A model generated the notes under the pieces. It saw only the letters and a list, made by a program, of their open reading frames with translations, was not told the origin of the DNA and did not search any database. Made by a program: the position numbers and the translations under genes. Positions 1 through 6,377 of a stretch of DNA of 15,003 nt are shown here, in pieces (position 1 is the first letter of the stretch; every line of letters starts with the position of its first letter). This DNA is from RYN-428 sp035551995 (GTDB taxonomy: Bacteria > Planctomycetota > Phycisphaerae > Tepidisphaerales > Tepidisphaeraceae). The stretch spans positions 1 through 15,003 of the forward strand of contig DASZME010000028.1 of NCBI GenBank assembly GCA_035551995.1, given 5' to 3'.

Positions 1-346
1 GCAGCTTTGCCGTCGGCGATTCAAGAGGGTAGGTCTCCACCACACTGGTTTGCGTGACTCGATCCGCGCTGGCGAGCGAGGATCGCCGAAAAGCGGTCGA
101 AAAATTCCTGGCGGTTGCCGAAAATGCGAAAGTCAGGTTAGCGAATCGGTAGACGCCTTCGTGCTCGGAGATCAGCATCCAGCATATGGCTTGGCACTTC
201 TTGAATTCTTTCATGGGGCGAGAGAGGACGCGGGTTGCGGTGACGGTGCCTTGAAAAAGGCTTACCGGCTTGGGGGTTTTCGGTGCCTTGCGTTGCTTCG
301 GGGTCGAGTTCTTCCGAGTCCGTTTGGTGGGGGTCTTCGCGGCCAT
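1..346 (-). CDS. Partial CDS, hypothetical protein with lysine-rich N-terminus (C-terminus outside window)
   Basis: An open frame on the minus strand starts with ATG at 344-346 and runs without a stop to the left edge, giving at least 115 residues. A good ribosome site (TAGGAG, 8 bases before the ATG) decides the start. The first ~28 residues are strongly basic and rich in Lys, Arg, Thr and Pro (MAAKTPTKRTRKN...), like the basic tails of nucleic-acid-binding proteins. The rest is mixed, with one Cys-rich stretch (KKCQAICWML). I do not recognise a family. The promoter, nested inverted repeat and terminator-like hairpin just upstream support this as a real, regulated gene. The overlapping plus-strand frame (50-370) has no ribosome site and reads as a shadow. 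A frameshift in the left half cannot be excluded. Confidence 0.6.
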   Translation of the reverse strand, partial: MAAKTPTKRTRKNSTPKQRKAPKTPKPVSLFQGTVTATRVLSRPMKEFKKCQAICWMLISEHEGVYRFANLTFAFSATARNFSTAFRRSSLASADRVTQTSVVETYPLESPTAKL

Positions 347-366
347 CGGCCTGTCTCCTATATTGC

Positions 367-426
367 GTGAAACCCCATTAAAAAAGCCCCGCCGGACGCC
401 CGGCAGGGCTGAGTTGTTGGTTTCAC
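367..426 (-). promoter_or_regulatory. Attenuator-like leader: terminator hairpin nested inside an inverted repeat
   Basis: Read on the minus strand, AGCCCTGCCGGG pairs with CCGGCGGGGCT across a short loop (385-410) and is followed by a run of six T (380-385). This is the form of an intrinsic terminator. Flanking it, GTGAAACC (419-426) is perfectly complementary to GGTTTCAC (367-374). The element lies between the promoter and the ribosome site of the leftmost gene, so it would act on that gene's own transcript. The hairpin and T-run are seen directly; regulation by attenuation is inferred. It could also simply be a terminator for leftward read-through. Confidence 0.55.
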
Positions 427-435
427 TACGAACGC

Positions 436-465
436 ATTAGAACACAAGAATTATTATTATGTCAA
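436..465 (-). promoter_or_regulatory. Sigma-70-like promoter for the leftmost minus-strand gene
   Basis: On the minus strand a perfect -35 box TTGACA (460-465) is followed after 18 bases by TCTAAT (436-441), five of six matches to TATAAT. The spacer is A+T-rich, unlike the surroundings. The predicted transcription start falls near 428-430, so the RNA would begin just before the inverted repeat at 419-426 and carry a leader of about 80 bases. Confidence 0.6.
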
Positions 466-610
466 TTACGTGCTTAAATACTGGTTTGGTTCGTGCAGTC
501 GGAAAATGGTGAGAAACTGAGGAACGCGGATCTCGCCGGCGACGATCCAGCCACTACTCCAATCGCAACCCTCGCCGGGAGCATAGAGTGGGCGTGAGAG
601 CAGATTGCAC

Positions 611-641
611 TTGACGACCCCCGAGGGGTTTAAGCTATATG
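611..641 (+). promoter_or_regulatory. Possible promoter for a leaderless transcript of the 649 gene
   Basis: TTGACG (611-616) is followed after 19 bases by TATATG (636-641). A small hairpin, ACCCC-CGA-GGGGT, lies in the spacer. A start 7-8 bases after the -10 box would coincide with the ATG at 649, which has no Shine-Dalgarno sequence. The spacer is longer than ideal. The rest of 466-610 shows no gene or clear signal. Confidence 0.3.
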
Positions 642-648
642 AACGTGG

Positions 649-1047
649 ATGTGGAATCTAAGGCCTTTTACGGGAAAAAAGTGTCAAATTCGAGGGCTTC
701 GCAATATTCCGGGGGCGACCAATGTTGAGGAGGTAAGGATCGAAGGGAAACTATTTGACAATCAAGCTCACATTCCGAATGCCGAGGCGCTATTCGTGGT
801 CTATTGTTTGGTCCAGTACCCAGCAACAGCCAAAGCGCCGGACGGAGAGTTTTCTATTCAAAAACTCGACGATTTCCCAATCATGACTGATGGAAACGGG
901 TGGTCGGTCGGTAAGGCTGAATGGTCGAAGGGGGATGGCTGGAAGGGTCGCATGTTAGACGACATTCCGGAAGGGTTAGACCTATCCGTGCTGGACCAAC
1001 AATTTCTCAACGATGCCATCCAGAAGTATTTGGGAGAAAATCCGTAA
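649..1047 (+). CDS. Hypothetical protein, 132 residues
   Basis: This frame encodes a 132-residue, probably cytoplasmic protein with no signal peptide or membrane segment. An in-frame stop lies three codons upstream of the ATG, so the start cannot be much earlier. There is no evident ribosome site, but a promoter-like sequence ends 7-8 bases upstream, which would suit leaderless translation. The sequence is mixed hydrophobic and acidic with Trp- and Gly-containing stretches (GNGWSVGKAEW, KGDGWKGRML) and a helical C-terminus (LDQQFLNDAIQKYLGEN). I do not recognise a family. Its codon use is less G+C-biased than that of genes further right, and it lies next to degraded mobile DNA, which suggests acquisition by transfer (inference). 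The overlapping frame at 921-1127 is treated as a shadow. Confidence 0.5.
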   Translation: MWNLRPFTGKKCQIRGLRNIPGATNVEEVRIEGKLFDNQAHIPNAEALFVVYCLVQYPATAKAPDGEFSIQKLDDFPIMTDGNGWSVGKAEWSKGDGWKGRMLDDIPEGLDLSVLDQQFLNDAIQKYLGENP

Positions 1048-1058
1048 GTTTTGCGGCT

Positions 1059-1091
1059 CCCGTACCCTGTCTTGATCGTGGTTGGTACGGG
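1059..1091 (+). repeat. Inverted repeat just after the 649 gene, weak terminator candidate
   Basis: CCCGTACC (1059-1066) pairs perfectly with GGTACGGG (1084-1091) across a 17-base loop, 11 bases after the stop codon of the preceding gene. No T-run follows, so intrinsic termination is doubtful. The position still suggests a 3' stabilising or terminating hairpin. Confidence 0.35.
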
Positions 1092-1123
1092 ATCTCTATG
1101 GTTTGGCGGGTGGCATGTCGGGC

Positions 1124-1282
1124 CTAGGCGGCTGCTCTTGCCCTCTCGTACGCTTCGGATAGCATGGCCCCAATCGCGTTGCGGATGTGCGTGGTTTCAG
1201 AACAGGCCCCCGCTATGTTACTGTTCACAACGCCTTCGGCTCCCGCCGAAGGCGTTGTGCTTTCCAGACGGAACGGTCGCAC
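1124..1282 (-). CDS. Possible small protein, 52 residues, downstream of the recombinase remnant
   Basis: A short minus-strand frame starts at GTG (1280-1282), twelve bases after the recombinase remnant stops, and ends at TAG (1124-1126). It reads VRPFRLESTT... to ...AMLSEAYERARAAA. The C-terminal half looks like an amphipathic helix. The frame crosses the perfect hairpin at 1226-1259, which encodes TTPSAGAEGVV. No family is recognised. It could be the remnant of a larger gene, a real small gene co-transcribed with the recombinase, or chance. Confidence 0.25.
   Translation of the reverse strand: MRPFRLESTTPSAGAEGVVNSNIAGACSETTHIRNAIGAMLSEAYERARAAA
1226..1259. repeat. Perfect 15-bp stem palindrome
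   Basis: CACAACGCCTTCGGC (1226-1240) and GCCGAAGGCGTTGTG (1245-1259) are exact reverse complements separated by TCCC. Neither strand has a proper T-run after it, so it is not a textbook terminator. It lies 35 bases downstream of the recombinase remnant's stop on the minus strand. Candidate roles are a 3' hairpin, a recombination or att-type structure, or a dispersed palindromic repeat. Confidence 0.7.
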
Positions 1283-1293
1283 CAAGCCTTATC

Positions 1294-1762
1294 TCACGCG
1301 GACATGGGGCCAACGTAAGCCTCCACGAACCGGCTCAAATAGGCCAGTTGGCGATCTTTGTCACGCTTTCGCCGGCTTCCCTGTAAGCGGCCCACCGCAC
1401 GAGCCAGTTTATCGTCGCTTTCCAATGATGATTCAGTGACCTGCCGCAATCGGGCTTCAATCTTTTCCCGCTGTTCCTCATTTTCACCCGTCTGCGTGAG
1501 ATCGTTCTCTTCTCGCCACGGAATCAATCTCCGCGTCGAGCAAAACGCGAGTCAGGCGTTTGTTGCGGTCATCCAACTCTCTGATCTCTGAGTTCAGAAG
1601 AGCCGTTTCCGCTTTTCCAGTGGCCATGCGCTGGACGCCGATTTTGGTGGCGGCGGTTATCGCCTTGTCGCTGTCGCCGAGAATGTCGTGACAAATGCTG
1701 TTCACCATGTTGATAAGTTTGTCTTCTCGAATCGAGCTGCCATGTGGACATGCCTGCGGCCC
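1294..1762 (-). pseudogene. C-terminal remnant of a large serine recombinase-like gene, frameshifted
   Basis: Two overlapping minus-strand frames together read like one C-terminal region. The first (from about 1762 to 1500) has GPQACPHGSSIREDKLI, resembling the second half of a recombinase zinc-ribbon and the helix after it, then a coiled-coil-like stretch (SEIRELDDRNKRLTRVLLD). The second frame (1527-1294) continues the coiled coil (NEEQREKIEARLRQV) and ends RQLAYLSRFVEAYVGPMSA. Passing from one to the other needs a frameshift near 1505-1530. The resolvase catalytic domain and the first zinc-ribbon cysteine pair are absent. Large serine recombinases move phages and integrative elements; this copy cannot be functional. 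Family assignment rests on remembered motifs and is moderate at best. Confidence 0.45.
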
Positions 1763-1998
1763 CACGGTCTCGGCCACGCGCAAACAGGCATAGCCGATCC
1801 TGAACCCGCCGCTCTTTCCTGCGCTGCGATGCGGCACGAAACGGACTTTGCGCAATCCGCCCGTTCCCGATATCACCGACCCAGCTTGCGGGTTCTCCAG
1901 AAGCATCGCTATCCAACGCCGCGCAAATCGTCATCGCTCAGCAGCCAGTGCTTTCATTGATTGCCAAAACCGGGGAACTGAACGAAAGTCAGTTGCAT
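1763..1998 (-). pseudogene. Degraded HigB/RelE-type toxin gene
   Basis: From ATG at 1996-1998 the minus strand reads MQLTFVQFPGFGNQ, then TGA (1954-1956), then KHWLLSDDDLR. After one extra G at 1920 it reads ALDS, and after another at 1907 it reads MLLENPQAGSVISGTGG, LRKVRFVPHRSAGKSGGFRI. Removing the stop and the two single-base insertions restores the hallmark order of HigB2/RelE-family toxins: FVQxPxF, LSDDDLR, LLENPxAG, GTGGLRKVRF, GKSGG. These toxins are mRNA interferases of type II toxin-antitoxin systems, usually encoded before their HigA-like antitoxin. The TGA falls where the family commonly has Trp (TGG to TGA). The toxin's last ~35 residues and the antitoxin are replaced by recombinase-like sequence. 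No antitoxin is visible. Confidence 0.7.
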
Positions 1999-2063
1999 AC
2001 GGAGTATCTCGCCATACGCGGTATGGAATTCAAATGAGCACGAGTAAATCGCCGAAACCGAAG

Positions 2064-2660
2064 CTACCCGGCCCTCTGCAACACCATCGGCTTGGCCGAC
2101 TTGACGTCAACGCCGTCGAATACCGTCGGCGTCAACGTGAGTTGGCCGGGGGTGACGGAAACCTTGTATTCGTTGTGCTTTTTTTCCGCCGCCGTTTTTT
2201 CGGTCCACATTTGCATCAGTCCATCGCCGACCAAACGGTATTGGCCGGTGACGGTCTGGTTGCCGAAGAGGAAGTTTTGCTTGTAGGTGGAATCGGGGGC
2301 GAAGTCGATGGTGTAGCTGTCGCCGGCGGCGATGTCGCCGCCGCGCCAGCGGCCGAGCAGCAGCTTCCGCATCGCGTCGTCTATGCCACCCGACGGGCGG
2401 GTGGTCGGCCCGGGCCCGTTGTCGGAGACTCGGGCCAGCGCGGCTTTCAGCGTCGTCACTTCCTCCTGCAAGTCCATGATCCGCTCGCGAAGACGCAGGT
2501 TGTCTTCCCGCAGCCGCTCAAGCTCGGTGCTCGGCTGCGTGGTCGATGGGCGCGTCGATAGCCTCGCCTTGAGGCGATGTTGCGCCTCCTCCAACGATAC
2601 CTGTCCGCTTGCGGCGCCGGTGAAAATCACGATCGCAACGAGTAAAAGAATCGGCTTCAT
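2064..2660 (-). CDS. Secreted protein: coiled coil plus C-terminal beta domain, unknown function
   Basis: The chosen start is the ATG at 2658-2660 (MKPILLLVAIVIFTGAASG), which yields a standard signal peptide. An ATG two codons upstream (2666) is equally possible; the longer frame from 2714 would bury the signal. After cleavage there is a Thr/Ser/Pro-rich linker (STRPSTTQPST), a clear coiled coil of about 35 residues (LERLREDNLRLRERIMDLQE), a second Pro/Gly linker, then a ~95-residue domain that looks all-beta (LLGRWRGGDIAAGDSYTIDF ... TVTGQYRLVGDGLMQMW). That domain resembles small lipocalin-like modules that start with G-x-W. I cannot name a family. No other minus-strand gene is adjacent upstream, so it is probably transcribed alone. 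The upstream stretch 2661-2981 holds no gene. Confidence 0.65.
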   Translation of the reverse strand: MKPILLLVAIVIFTGAASGQVSLEEAQHRLKARLSTRPSTTQPSTELERLREDNLRLRERIMDLQEEVTTLKAALARVSDNGPGPTTRPSGGIDDAMRKLLLGRWRGGDIAAGDSYTIDFAPDSTYKQNFLFGNQTVTGQYRLVGDGLMQMWTEKTAAEKKHNEYKVSVTPGQLTLTPTVFDGVDVKSAKPMVLQRAG

Positions 2661-2921
2661 CCACATACTATATGGCGGCGCAGGCAAAGTATTAACCATG
2701 AATCGCCTGCGCATAACGCCGGCGTTCGTCGGCCGGACTGGTCGCCGTGGATGGGGCGTGCCTCAGGTCTTTGACGATGGCAAAAACGGGCGCCCGTTCA
2801 TCGACCGCGTCACGCCGGGGTGAAAGGCGGCGGTGCGTAATATTTCCATTGCGCCATCGCATAGCCGCCCCTCAACATGCTTGCCCCTCGCGCGTAAGCA
2901 GTTTAGACTCTTACTCTAATT

Positions 2922-2933
2922 GACCGGCCGGTC
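2922..2933. promoter_or_regulatory. 12-bp perfect palindrome upstream of an oxidoreductase gene
   Basis: GACCGGCCGGTC is a perfect palindrome about 50 bases before the ATG at 2982, inside a slightly longer symmetrical stretch (TTGACC ... GATCAA). It is a plausible dimeric operator. No convincing -35/-10 pair is visible around it, and in G+C-rich DNA such a palindrome can occur by chance. Confidence 0.3.
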
Positions 2934-2981
2934 GATCAAATCGGCCATTCCGTTTTTCACCGCATTCCCAAGGAGCTTTCG

Positions 2982-4487
2982 ATGAAGCGACGTATGACCA
3001 AAGACGGAATTGTCCGTCCCGCGATGCAAAATCTTTCGGCCGGCGTGGATCGCCGCGATTTTATCAAGGCGTCGGCGCTTGTGGCCGGCATGGGAGTCTG
3101 GGTGGCGACAAGCCGACGCGCCCTGGGTGAAGATTCGACCTCGCCCAATGAACAGATGAACGCCGCCAGCATCGGCGTCGGCGGTAAGGGCGACAGCGAC
3201 AGCGAACAACTCGCCAAGCACGCCAATCTCGTGGCGATCTGCGACACCGACGAAAAGACGCTTGGCAAAAAAGCCGAGCGGCATCCCAAGGCCAAGAAAT
3301 ACACCGATTTCCGCAAGATGCTCGATGAAATGGGCAAGGAAATCCAAGCCGTCACCATCTCCACGCCCGATCACACGCATGCCGTCGCCACCATGATGGC
3401 GATCAAGATGGGTAAAGCGGTTTATACGCAAAAGCCGCTGGCCCATGACGTGTGGGAGGCCCGCCAGCTTCGGCTTGCCGCCAATGAGCACAAGGTGGCG
3501 TCGCAGATGGGCAATCAAGGCACGGCCGGTTCTAAGTTCCGCGAGGGCGTCGAAGCGATTCGCGCCGGCGTCATCGGACCCGTGAAAGAAGTACACGTCT
3601 GGACCAATCGTCCGATCTGGCCGCAGGCGCCAAAGGTGATGGCTCGACTCCCGGAAATGCCGGTCCCGGAAAACCTGCATTGGGACCTGTGGCTCGGCAC
3701 CGCTCCGGAGCGCGCCTACAACCACGGATACCAACCGTTCAACTGGCGCGGCTGGTGGGATTTTGGCACCGGCGCGCTCGGCGACATGGGTTGTCATACC
3801 GCAAACTTGCCTTTCATGGCTCTGAAGCTCGCTCATCCGATTTCGATCGAGGGCAATTGCGGCGATCTCAATCCCGAAACGTATCCGTCGTGGGCGAAAG
3901 TGAATTTCGAGTTTGCCGCCCGCGGCGATATGCCGGCGGTGACGTTCCACTGGTATGAAGGCGGCGTCGAAAAAGAAGACGACAACGGCAAAAAGAAACG
4001 GGAACTCGTCCATCCGCCCAAGGAACTAACCGACAAGGTCATGGAAGAATACAACAAGGTTCTCGTCGCGCGCGATGACAAGCGCGTCAAGAACGGGAAG
4101 AAGGTCGAACTCAGCAACAGCGGATCGATCATCGTGGGCGAAAAAGGAATGCTCTATTCCCCCGACGACTACGGCGGCAGCTGGGAACTGGTTCCCGCCG
4201 AGGCGTATCGCGATTACAAGGCGCCGGAGCAATCGCTTCCGCGCAATAAGGATGGCGGCGACGAAGGCCAGAAGATCGAATGGCTCGCGGCCGCCAAGGG
4301 CGAACATCCGGCTCTCTCCAACTTCAACTATGCCGGCTTGCTTGCCGAGTTCATCCTGCTTGGCAACGTCGCCATCAAGAACCCCGGCAAGAAGCTGGAG
4401 TTCGACGCGGAAAACCTGACGTTCACCAACGAAAAATCAGCCGACAAGTTCCTCAAGCGCGAATACCGCGCTCCCTGGTCGCTGTAA
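2982..4487 (+). CDS. Tat-exported Gfo/Idh/MocA-family NAD(P)-dependent oxidoreductase
   Basis: The 501-residue product belongs to the Gfo/Idh/MocA family, which oxidises or reduces sugars, inositols and related polyols with NAD(P). Start: ATG with AAGGAG six bases upstream (2970-2975). A twin-arginine leader (DRRDFIKASALVAGMGV, RR at 24-25) predicts folded export to the periplasm. The Rossmann start is IGVGGKG, and an STPDHTHAVATMMAIKMGK stretch follows. The dinucleotide-proximal lysine motif reads QKPLAHD (Lys ~151) where most relatives have EKP. The C-terminal domain carries GTGALGDMGCHTAN, matching the D-x-G-x-H catalytic-region motif. A charged insertion near residue 330 (EKEDDNGKKKRE) is unusual but seen in related exported members. 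Substrate cannot be told. It is a single-gene unit with its own terminator. Confidence 0.88.
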   Translation: MKRRMTKDGIVRPAMQNLSAGVDRRDFIKASALVAGMGVWVATSRRALGEDSTSPNEQMNAASIGVGGKGDSDSEQLAKHANLVAICDTDEKTLGKKAERHPKAKKYTDFRKMLDEMGKEIQAVTISTPDHTHAVATMMAIKMGKAVYTQKPLAHDVWEARQLRLAANEHKVASQMGNQGTAGSKFREGVEAIRAGVIGPVKEVHVWTNRPIWPQAPKVMARLPEMPVPENLHWDLWLGTAPERAYNHGYQPFNWRGWWDFGTGALGDMGCHTANLPFMALKLAHPISIEGNCGDLNPETYPSWAKVNFEFAARGDMPAVTFHWYEGGVEKEDDNGKKKRELVHPPKELTDKVMEEYNKVLVARDDKRVKNGKKVELSNSGSIIVGEKGMLYSPDDYGGSWELVPAEAYRDYKAPEQSLPRNKDGGDEGQKIEWLAAAKGEHPALSNFNYAGLLAEFILLGNVAIKNPGKKLEFDAENLTFTNEKSADKFLKREYRAPWSL

Positions 4488-4507
4488 ACTTCGACGAAAT
4501 TTCATCG

Positions 4508-4546
4508 AAAGGGCGGAAGCTTTTGACAAGGCTTCCGCCCTTTTTT
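4508..4546 (+). terminator. Intrinsic terminator after the 2982 oxidoreductase gene
   Basis: GGGCGGAAGC (4511-4520) pairs perfectly with GCTTCCGCCC (4531-4540) across a 10-base loop and is followed by six T. Three A before the stem can pair with the T-run, so it may also work weakly on the other strand. It lies about 20 bases after the stop codon. Confidence 0.92.
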
Positions 4547-4624
4547 CATGCGCGAACAGCATGAGATTGGCGTATGATGAGAAACGGTCACGATCCGTTT
4601 TCCACGTTGTATGAGGAATTGACG

Positions 4625-5083
4625 ATGTTGACTCTCCCCCGCCGTCGTTCTTGCGTCAAGCGGTCTATTCTCATTGGCATGAGCGGCGCGATGCTGTTCA
4701 CCGTCGGCGCCGCGCTCCCCCCGGCCGTCAACGCTCCCGCCGCCGACGCGCCGGAGCCGACGTTGATGGAATTGGCCGTCGCCCGATATCAGGCGGCCGA
4801 TCAGGGATACAAGATCGCCATGTCCGGCCACAAACCCAGCGAGGCGCCCGGCTACGACGCTTTGGATTGGATGCGCCGCCGGTTAAAGGCGCGTCTTGAT
4901 ATTTCCGAACCGAAGGCGGATCGTGTCGCGTTCCTGAAAGAATTCGTCGATCAGCTTAAATTGCAGGAGACGGTGGAGGAGCGAATGGTCAAGAGCCGCC
5001 TGAGCTCCACCGAAACACTGCTTCGCATTCGATATGATCGGATCGATGGCGAAATATTGCTCAGGCAGGCCGAGGCGAAGTGA
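4625..5083 (+). CDS. Small secreted helical protein, unknown function
   Basis: The start chosen is the ATG at 4625 (MLTLPRRRSCVKRSILIGMSG), because GAGGAA lies 7 bases upstream; the longer frame from 4574 has no such site. The 152-residue product has a basic n-region, a hydrophobic core (ILIGMSGAMLFTVGAAL) and an Ala/Pro-rich stretch where cleavage probably occurs. The mature part (~105 residues) is almost entirely helical and charged (MELAVARYQAADQGYKIAM, DWMRRRLKARLDISEPKADR, FLKEFVDQLKLQETVEERMV), recalling the short helical repeats of periplasmic efflux or scaffold proteins. No catalytic motif is visible and I do not recognise the family. It follows the terminator of the previous gene and so must have its own promoter; none is obvious. 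Confidence 0.65.
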   Translation: MLTLPRRRSCVKRSILIGMSGAMLFTVGAALPPAVNAPAADAPEPTLMELAVARYQAADQGYKIAMSGHKPSEAPGYDALDWMRRRLKARLDISEPKADRVAFLKEFVDQLKLQETVEERMVKSRLSSTETLLRIRYDRIDGEILLRQAEAK

Positions 5084-5091
5084 ATCCGCGG

Positions 5092-5137
5092 GCACTTGGA
5101 TCTGAGACGGAGCGGGGAGATTAGGATCTGCAAGTGC
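5092..5137. terminator. Hairpin between convergent genes, possible bidirectional terminator
   Basis: GCACTTG (5092-5098) is exactly complementary to CAAGTGC (5131-5137), with GATC on each inner side able to extend the stem across a small bulge. It lies between the stop codons of the helical-protein gene (+) and the ammonium transporter gene (-), whose ends are only 62 bases apart. No T-run follows on either strand, so activity is uncertain. Confidence 0.4.
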
Positions 5138-5145
5138 GCCGGGCG

Positions 5146-6360
5146 TCACGCTTCGCGCAAATGGTAACTCTTGATCGTGTTTTGCTGGAAATCGGGATAG
5201 GCGCCGATATCGTGTTCGGCCAGGTCCAGGCCGTCGAATTCGTCGGCTTCGCGCGATCGGATGCCGACGGTCTTTTTCAGCGTGATGAATAGCGTCGCCG
5301 AGAGAAGCCCGGACATGGCGGCGATGATGACGATGCCGATGATTTGCCAGCTGAGAAGTCGCATTCTGGCGCCGATGGGGTAAGCACTGGAAAAGAGCGC
5401 GATAGCGATCGTCCCCCACGCGCCGCCGACGCCGTGGACAGCAATGACGCCCGCCGGATCGTCGACACGAAGGCGCAGATCAATCGCGATCGCGGCCCAT
5501 GGAACGAGAAACCCGGCGATGATTCCGGTGGCGACGGCGGCCACGGAGGACATCAAGTTGCCTGCCGCTGAACTGGCGACCACCCCGCCGAGAAATCCCA
5601 TCAAGACGACGCCGATATCGATTTTGCGGTAGCGGAAGTGGCTGAGAATCATGCCCCCCACGCCCGCGGCGGCGGCGCTAAGCAATACGTTGAGCGCGCC
5701 GTGGCCGGGAAGGGAAGGATCACCGAGCTGCGGCCGCATCATGAGTACGCCGGCCACGTAGGGGATGAAGCCGACGAGGATCAGCATGGCGCCGAAGGAG
5801 GCGAAGGGCACGTTATGGCCGGGGATCATGGTGGATGAGCCGTCGCGGTTAAATTTTCCGCCGCGCGGTCCGACGACAATGGCGCCGACGGTCGCGCAAA
5901 CCGCCGCGGACACATGCAGCACCGTCGCGCCGCCCAAATCGCGAAAGCCGTGCGCGGACAACCATCCGCCCCACGCCCAGTGCCCGGCGACGGGAAAGAT
6001 CAAGCCGGCCAGAAGGATCGACGCGCCGCACAACGGCAGGAATTTGAATCGCTCGGCGACGGCGCCGCACACGATGCCGCTGGCGGTCAGAATCATGGCG
6101 AAATGAAAGAAGACGGCGTCAGTGGGAAGATCGGTGATGCCGACGAGCAATTTCCGTTCGATCCAGAAGAAAGAATTGTGGGGTTGGAATAGGATGGCGA
6201 TTCCCACCGCCCAAAACGCCAGGGTCGCGACGCAGACATCGCACAGGATGCGCAGCACCGTGCCGGCCGAGTTTTTCGCTCGGACCAATCCCGCGACGTA
6301 GAGTGCGAACCCGACGCGCGCGAGCAAAGCGGCCACGCCGAGTGCGGTAAGCGAATTCAT
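5146..6360 (-). CDS. Amt/MEP-type ammonium transporter, divergent pore
   Basis: The 404-residue, strongly hydrophobic product belongs to the Amt/MEP/Rh family, trimeric inner-membrane ammonium channels. Start: ATG at 6358-6360, with GGAG 6 bases upstream; the ATG four codons earlier overlaps that site. Family landmarks: GAVAERFKF, HWAWGGWL (Trp 130, matching AmtB W148), RDLGGATVLH (Asp 141 and His 149, matching D160 and H168), DDPAGVIAVHGVGG (His 309, matching H318) and the C-terminal tail EADEFDGLDLAEHDIGAYP. Departures: the usual WFGFNxGS reads FIPYVAGV, so the position of S219 is Val and that of F215 is Tyr; the outer gate F107 aligns with Met 89; and the TM1 TPG motif is missing. No P-II (glnK) gene is adjacent. 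Ammonium conduction is likely by family but the outer site is altered. Confidence 0.85.
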   Translation of the reverse strand: MNSLTALGVAALLARVGFALYVAGLVRAKNSAGTVLRILCDVCVATLAFWAVGIAILFQPHNSFFWIERKLLVGITDLPTDAVFFHFAMILTASGIVCGAVAERFKFLPLCGASILLAGLIFPVAGHWAWGGWLSAHGFRDLGGATVLHVSAAVCATVGAIVVGPRGGKFNRDGSSTMIPGHNVPFASFGAMLILVGFIPYVAGVLMMRPQLGDPSLPGHGALNVLLSAAAAGVGGMILSHFRYRKIDIGVVLMGFLGGVVASSAAGNLMSSVAAVATGIIAGFLVPWAAIAIDLRLRVDDPAGVIAVHGVGGAWGTIAIALFSSAYPIGARMRLLSWQIIGIVIIAAMSGLLSATLFITLKKTVGIRSREADEFDGLDLAEHDIGAYPDFQQNTIKSYHLREA

Positions 6361-6377
6361 CTCGGTCTCCATAAAGA

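Noticed and set aside
50..370. Plus-strand 106-codon open frame
   Set aside because: It lies opposite the minus-strand gene that has a good ribosome site, promoter and leader. It has no ribosome site itself and a shadow-like Gly/Arg-rich composition.
1484..1906. A single intact 140-residue protein
   Set aside because: Its first third matches the middle of a toxin and its last half a recombinase tail. The start ATG falls inside the toxin, so it is an accidental open frame over a fused pseudogene.
1954..1956. TGA in the toxin gene read as tryptophan or selenocysteine
   Set aside because: Trp fits the family position, but two single-base insertions follow within 50 bases and the 3' end is missing. 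Ordinary decay explains it better than recoding.
2916..4013. Long minus-strand frame (365 codons) opposite the first oxidoreductase gene
   Set aside because: The opposite frame encodes a full, well-recognised family protein. The minus frame is His/Arg/Gly-rich, as expected from the complement of G+C-biased third positions.
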